From: Prevotellaceae bacterium
GTDB lineage: Bacteria > Bacteroidota > Bacteroidia > Bacteroidales > Paludibacteraceae
Direction: 5' to 3'
NCBI GenBank assembly: GCA_031270425.1
Contig: JAISXQ010000268.1
Location: 1-7,939, forward strand
Length of the DNA stretch: 7,939 nt
The notes below the pieces were generated by a model. That model searched no databases, was not told the DNA's origin, and saw nothing but the letters and a program-made list of their open reading frames with translations. The stretch's first letter is position 1, and the number at the start of each line of letters is the position of its first letter. A program made the translations under genes and the position numbers. Below, piece after piece: positions 6,589 to 7,939 of the stretch.

Positions 6589-7353
6589 ATGGCAAAAGGA
6601 AGTAAAGTAGAACAGGAAATTACCGTAGAAGATAAACTGAATGCGTTATACAATCTTCAAAAAGTGGTTTCAAAAATAGACGAAATAAAAACATTGCGCG
6701 GAGAACTTCCGTTGGAAGTACAAGATTTGGAAGACGAAATTGTCGGTTTAACAACCCGTTTGGAGAATTTTGAATCCGAAATTGCCGAAGTTACTTCTGC
6801 TATCACCCAGAAAAAGATTGAAATAGAAGAATCGAGTATTAAGATAAAAAAATACGAAGAACAGCGTGAGAACGTGCGTAATAACCGCGAATACGACAAC
6901 CTGTCGAAAGAAATCGAATATCAGACGCTGGAAATAGAGTTGTGCGAAAAACGCATCCGCGAGTACACCGCCGCGAAAGAACACAAAACGGAAGAACAAA
7001 AAAACGCCGCCGGACAATTGGCGGAACGTAAGCTGGATTTGGAGCAGAAAAAAGGCGAGTTGAACGAAATTATCGCTGAAAATAAACAGGAAGAAGAAAA
7101 ACTGCGTGAAACGGCAAAAAAACTTGAAACAAAAATCGAAGAACGTTTGCTCACAGCTTTTAAACGCATCCGTAAAAATGCCCGCAACGGACTGGGAGTT
7201 GTTGCTGTCGAGCGCGACGCTTGCGGAGGATGTTTTAATAAAATACCCGCTCAACGCCAAATGGACATCAAACTGCATAAGAAAGTAATTGTTTGCGAAT
7301 ATTGCGGTCGTATTTTGGTTGATAAAGAATTGGCGGAAGCCCACAACGATTAA
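6589..7353 (+). CDS. C4-type zinc-ribbon coiled-coil protein (DUF164/zf-RING_7)
   Basis: This is a 254-residue soluble protein. Residues about 15-200 are strongly charged heptad-like sequence (IKTLRGELPLEVQDLEDEIV, then long Glu/Lys helices), predicted as an antiparallel coiled-coil hairpin. The conserved NVRNNREYDNLSKEIE segment sits near 95-110. The C-terminus carries a zinc ribbon with paired cysteines: Cys212 and Cys215 (ACGGCFNKIPAQRQMDIK) and Cys236 and Cys239 (VIVCEYCGRILVD). The overall architecture matches the DUF164/zf-RING_7 family, whose Helicobacter (HP0958) and Chlamydia (CT398) members have been linked to sigma-54 and, in Helicobacter, to flagellar mRNA. Whether the Bacteroidota protein shares such a role is unknown. 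A nucleic-acid or protein-binding adaptor role is inferred from the ribbon. The start is 5 bases after the nif3 stop. The two genes are probably partly co-transcribed, and a promoter motif inside the end of nif3 could add a separate transcript. Confidence 0.9.
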   Translation: MAKGSKVEQEITVEDKLNALYNLQKVVSKIDEIKTLRGELPLEVQDLEDEIVGLTTRLENFESEIAEVTSAITQKKIEIEESSIKIKKYEEQRENVRNNREYDNLSKEIEYQTLEIELCEKRIREYTAAKEHKTEEQKNAAGQLAERKLDLEQKKGELNEIIAENKQEEEKLRETAKKLETKIEERLLTAFKRIRKNARNGLGVVAVERDACGGCFNKIPAQRQMDIKLHKKVIVCEYCGRILVDKELAEAHND

Positions 7354-7372
7354 GAAATCTTGAAATAAAAAG

Positions 7373-7403
7373 TTGTCAGGTAAAAAAATAATGTGTAATT
7401 TTG
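7373..7403 (+). promoter_or_regulatory. Promoter of rplU-rpmA (TTG, 20 bases, TAATTTTG)
   Basis: TAATTTTG at 7396-7403 matches the Bacteroidota -7 consensus TAnnTTTG. TTG at 7373-7375, preceded by G, lies 20 bases upstream and fits the -33 TTTG element at the preferred spacing. This is the best two-part promoter in the window. Transcription should begin near 7409-7411, giving a leader of about 80 bases before rplU. Confidence 0.65.
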
Positions 7404-7409
7404 CACGCT

Positions 7410-7488
7410 TGTTTTCGGATAAGGTAAAAAAGAAGCAATGCCGGCAAGGCAACTCACCTTCCCGATGTTATTATAAAAGTATTTTTAA
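7410..7488 (+). promoter_or_regulatory. Foldable rplU 5' leader, possible ribosomal-protein autoregulatory site
   Basis: The predicted leader contains a nested fold: AAGGT (7421-7425) pairs with ACCTT (7456-7460), and inside it TGCC (7439-7442) pairs with GGCA (7448-7451) around a five-base loop. The last 28 bases are mostly AU-rich and single-stranded up to the ATG. Many ribosomal-protein operons are controlled by the encoded protein binding such leaders, so L21 feedback is a reasonable guess. I cannot match this sequence to a named leader family, and the stems are short. Confidence 0.3.
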
Positions 7489-7803
7489 ATGTACGCAATT
7501 GTAGAAATTTTGGGACAGCAGTTCAAGGTCGAAGCCGGTAAAAAACTGTTCGTTCACCGTATGGAAGAAGCCGAAAGAGGCTCGCAAGTAGAATTTGACA
7601 AAGTATTGCTGGTGGATAACGACGGCAAGGTAACTATCGGCGTTCCCGTTATCGAAGGCGCAAAAGTCGTTGCCGAAGTCGTTTCGCACGTGCGCGGCAA
7701 AAAAGTAATCGTTTTCCACAAAAAACGCCGCAAAGGATACCGCAAACGCAACGGTCATCGTCAAGACTTTACAGAATTAGTAATTAAAGAAGTAGTAGCT
7801 TAA
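7489..7803 (+). CDS. rplU: 50S ribosomal protein L21
   Basis: This 104-residue protein has the usual length of bacterial L21. It opens with [20 protein letters not shown], matching the family's typical MYAIVE-GGKQ-KV start. It contains VEFDKVLLV followed by [13 protein letters not shown] in the middle, and it has the basic RNA-binding block [15 protein letters not shown] at about 78-92 before the closing FTELVI strand. L21 binds 23S rRNA in the large subunit near L20. The gene has its own promoter and a leader of about 80 bases, with no Shine-Dalgarno before the ATG. rpmA follows 21 bases after the stop, the widely conserved order in bacteria. Confidence 0.97.
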   Translation: MYAIVEILGQQFKVEAGKKLFVHRMEEAERGSQVEFDKVLLVDNDGKVTIGVPVIEGAKVVAEVVSHVRGKKVIVFHKKRRKGYRKRNGHRQDFTELVIKEVVA

Positions 7804-7824
7804 TCCGATAAAATTTAGAAGAAA

Positions 7825-7939
7825 ATGGCACATAAGAAAGGTGTAGGTAGCTCGAAAAACGGTCGCGAATCGGAAAGTAAGCGGCTTGGAGTAAAAATAT
7901 ATGGAGGTCAGTTTGCAAAAGCCGGCAACATTGTTGTAC
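7825..7939 (+). CDS. rpmA: 50S ribosomal protein L27, N-terminal part (partial)
   Basis: The 38 visible codons start [20 protein letters not shown] and continue with [18 protein letters not shown], the highly conserved start of L27; the gene runs off the window. The N-terminal tail of L27 reaches towards the peptidyl-transferase centre. The sequence begins directly with the MAHKKG form, so the cleavable N-terminal extension known from Firmicutes L27 is absent. A purine-rich AGAAGAAA precedes the ATG and may help initiation. The gene is expected to be co-transcribed with rplU. Confidence 0.96.
   Translation, partial: MAHKKGVGSSKNGRESESKRLGVKIYGGQFAKAGNIVV

Noticed and set aside
6748..7452. 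Minus-strand open frame of 234 codons
   Set aside because: Phe-rich mirror of the Lys/Glu coiled coil in the zinc-ribbon gene; it also covers the rplU promoter.

Overview
The window looks like a chromosomal housekeeping segment from a member of Bacteroidota, most likely Bacteroidales. Three observations support this. The protein families (a eukaryote-like GlgB C-terminus, a long AsmA protein with a coiled-coil tail, a DUF5606-type protein, and a Nif3 protein with the internal insert) are typical of that group. Several gaps carry the Bacteroidota -7 promoter motif TAnnTTTG. The genes have almost no Shine-Dalgarno sequences. All eight genes lie on the plus strand. I see no phage, insertion sequence, tRNA, rRNA or CRISPR array.

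Layout: the window opens in the last part of a glycogen branching enzyme gene (to 358). An envelope pair follows: a 901-residue AsmA-like membrane-anchored protein (393-3098) and, 10 bases later, a secreted TPR/PD40-repeat protein (3109-4611). A promoter-like motif then precedes a DUF5606-type protein (4690-5229). The 259-base gap 5230-5488 is almost filled by an array of 12 short repeats of 15-19 bases: five in one orientation, a short spacer, then seven in the opposite orientation. It ends 11 bases before a Nif3-family metal protein (5489-6583). A further promoter, inside the end of nif3, serves a coiled-coil zinc-ribbon protein (6589-7353). The best promoter of the window then drives rplU (7489-7803) and rpmA (7825 to the window end, partial), through a leader of about 80 bases that can fold.

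How the genes work together: the AsmA and TPR/PD40 proteins are probably co-transcribed envelope proteins. The Nif3/zinc-ribbon pair and the rplU/rpmA pair are ordinary core genes, and the ribosomal pair probably has its own transcript. The unusual part is the repeat array. Its units have small palindromic cores centred on TTC/GAA, and both arms of the core change together between units. It contains a perfect 45-bp inverted repeat around a 90-base centre. It would form a large hairpin in any transcript running from the DUF5606 gene into nif3. It resembles a dispersed extragenic palindromic repeat family; its function cannot be read from this one copy.
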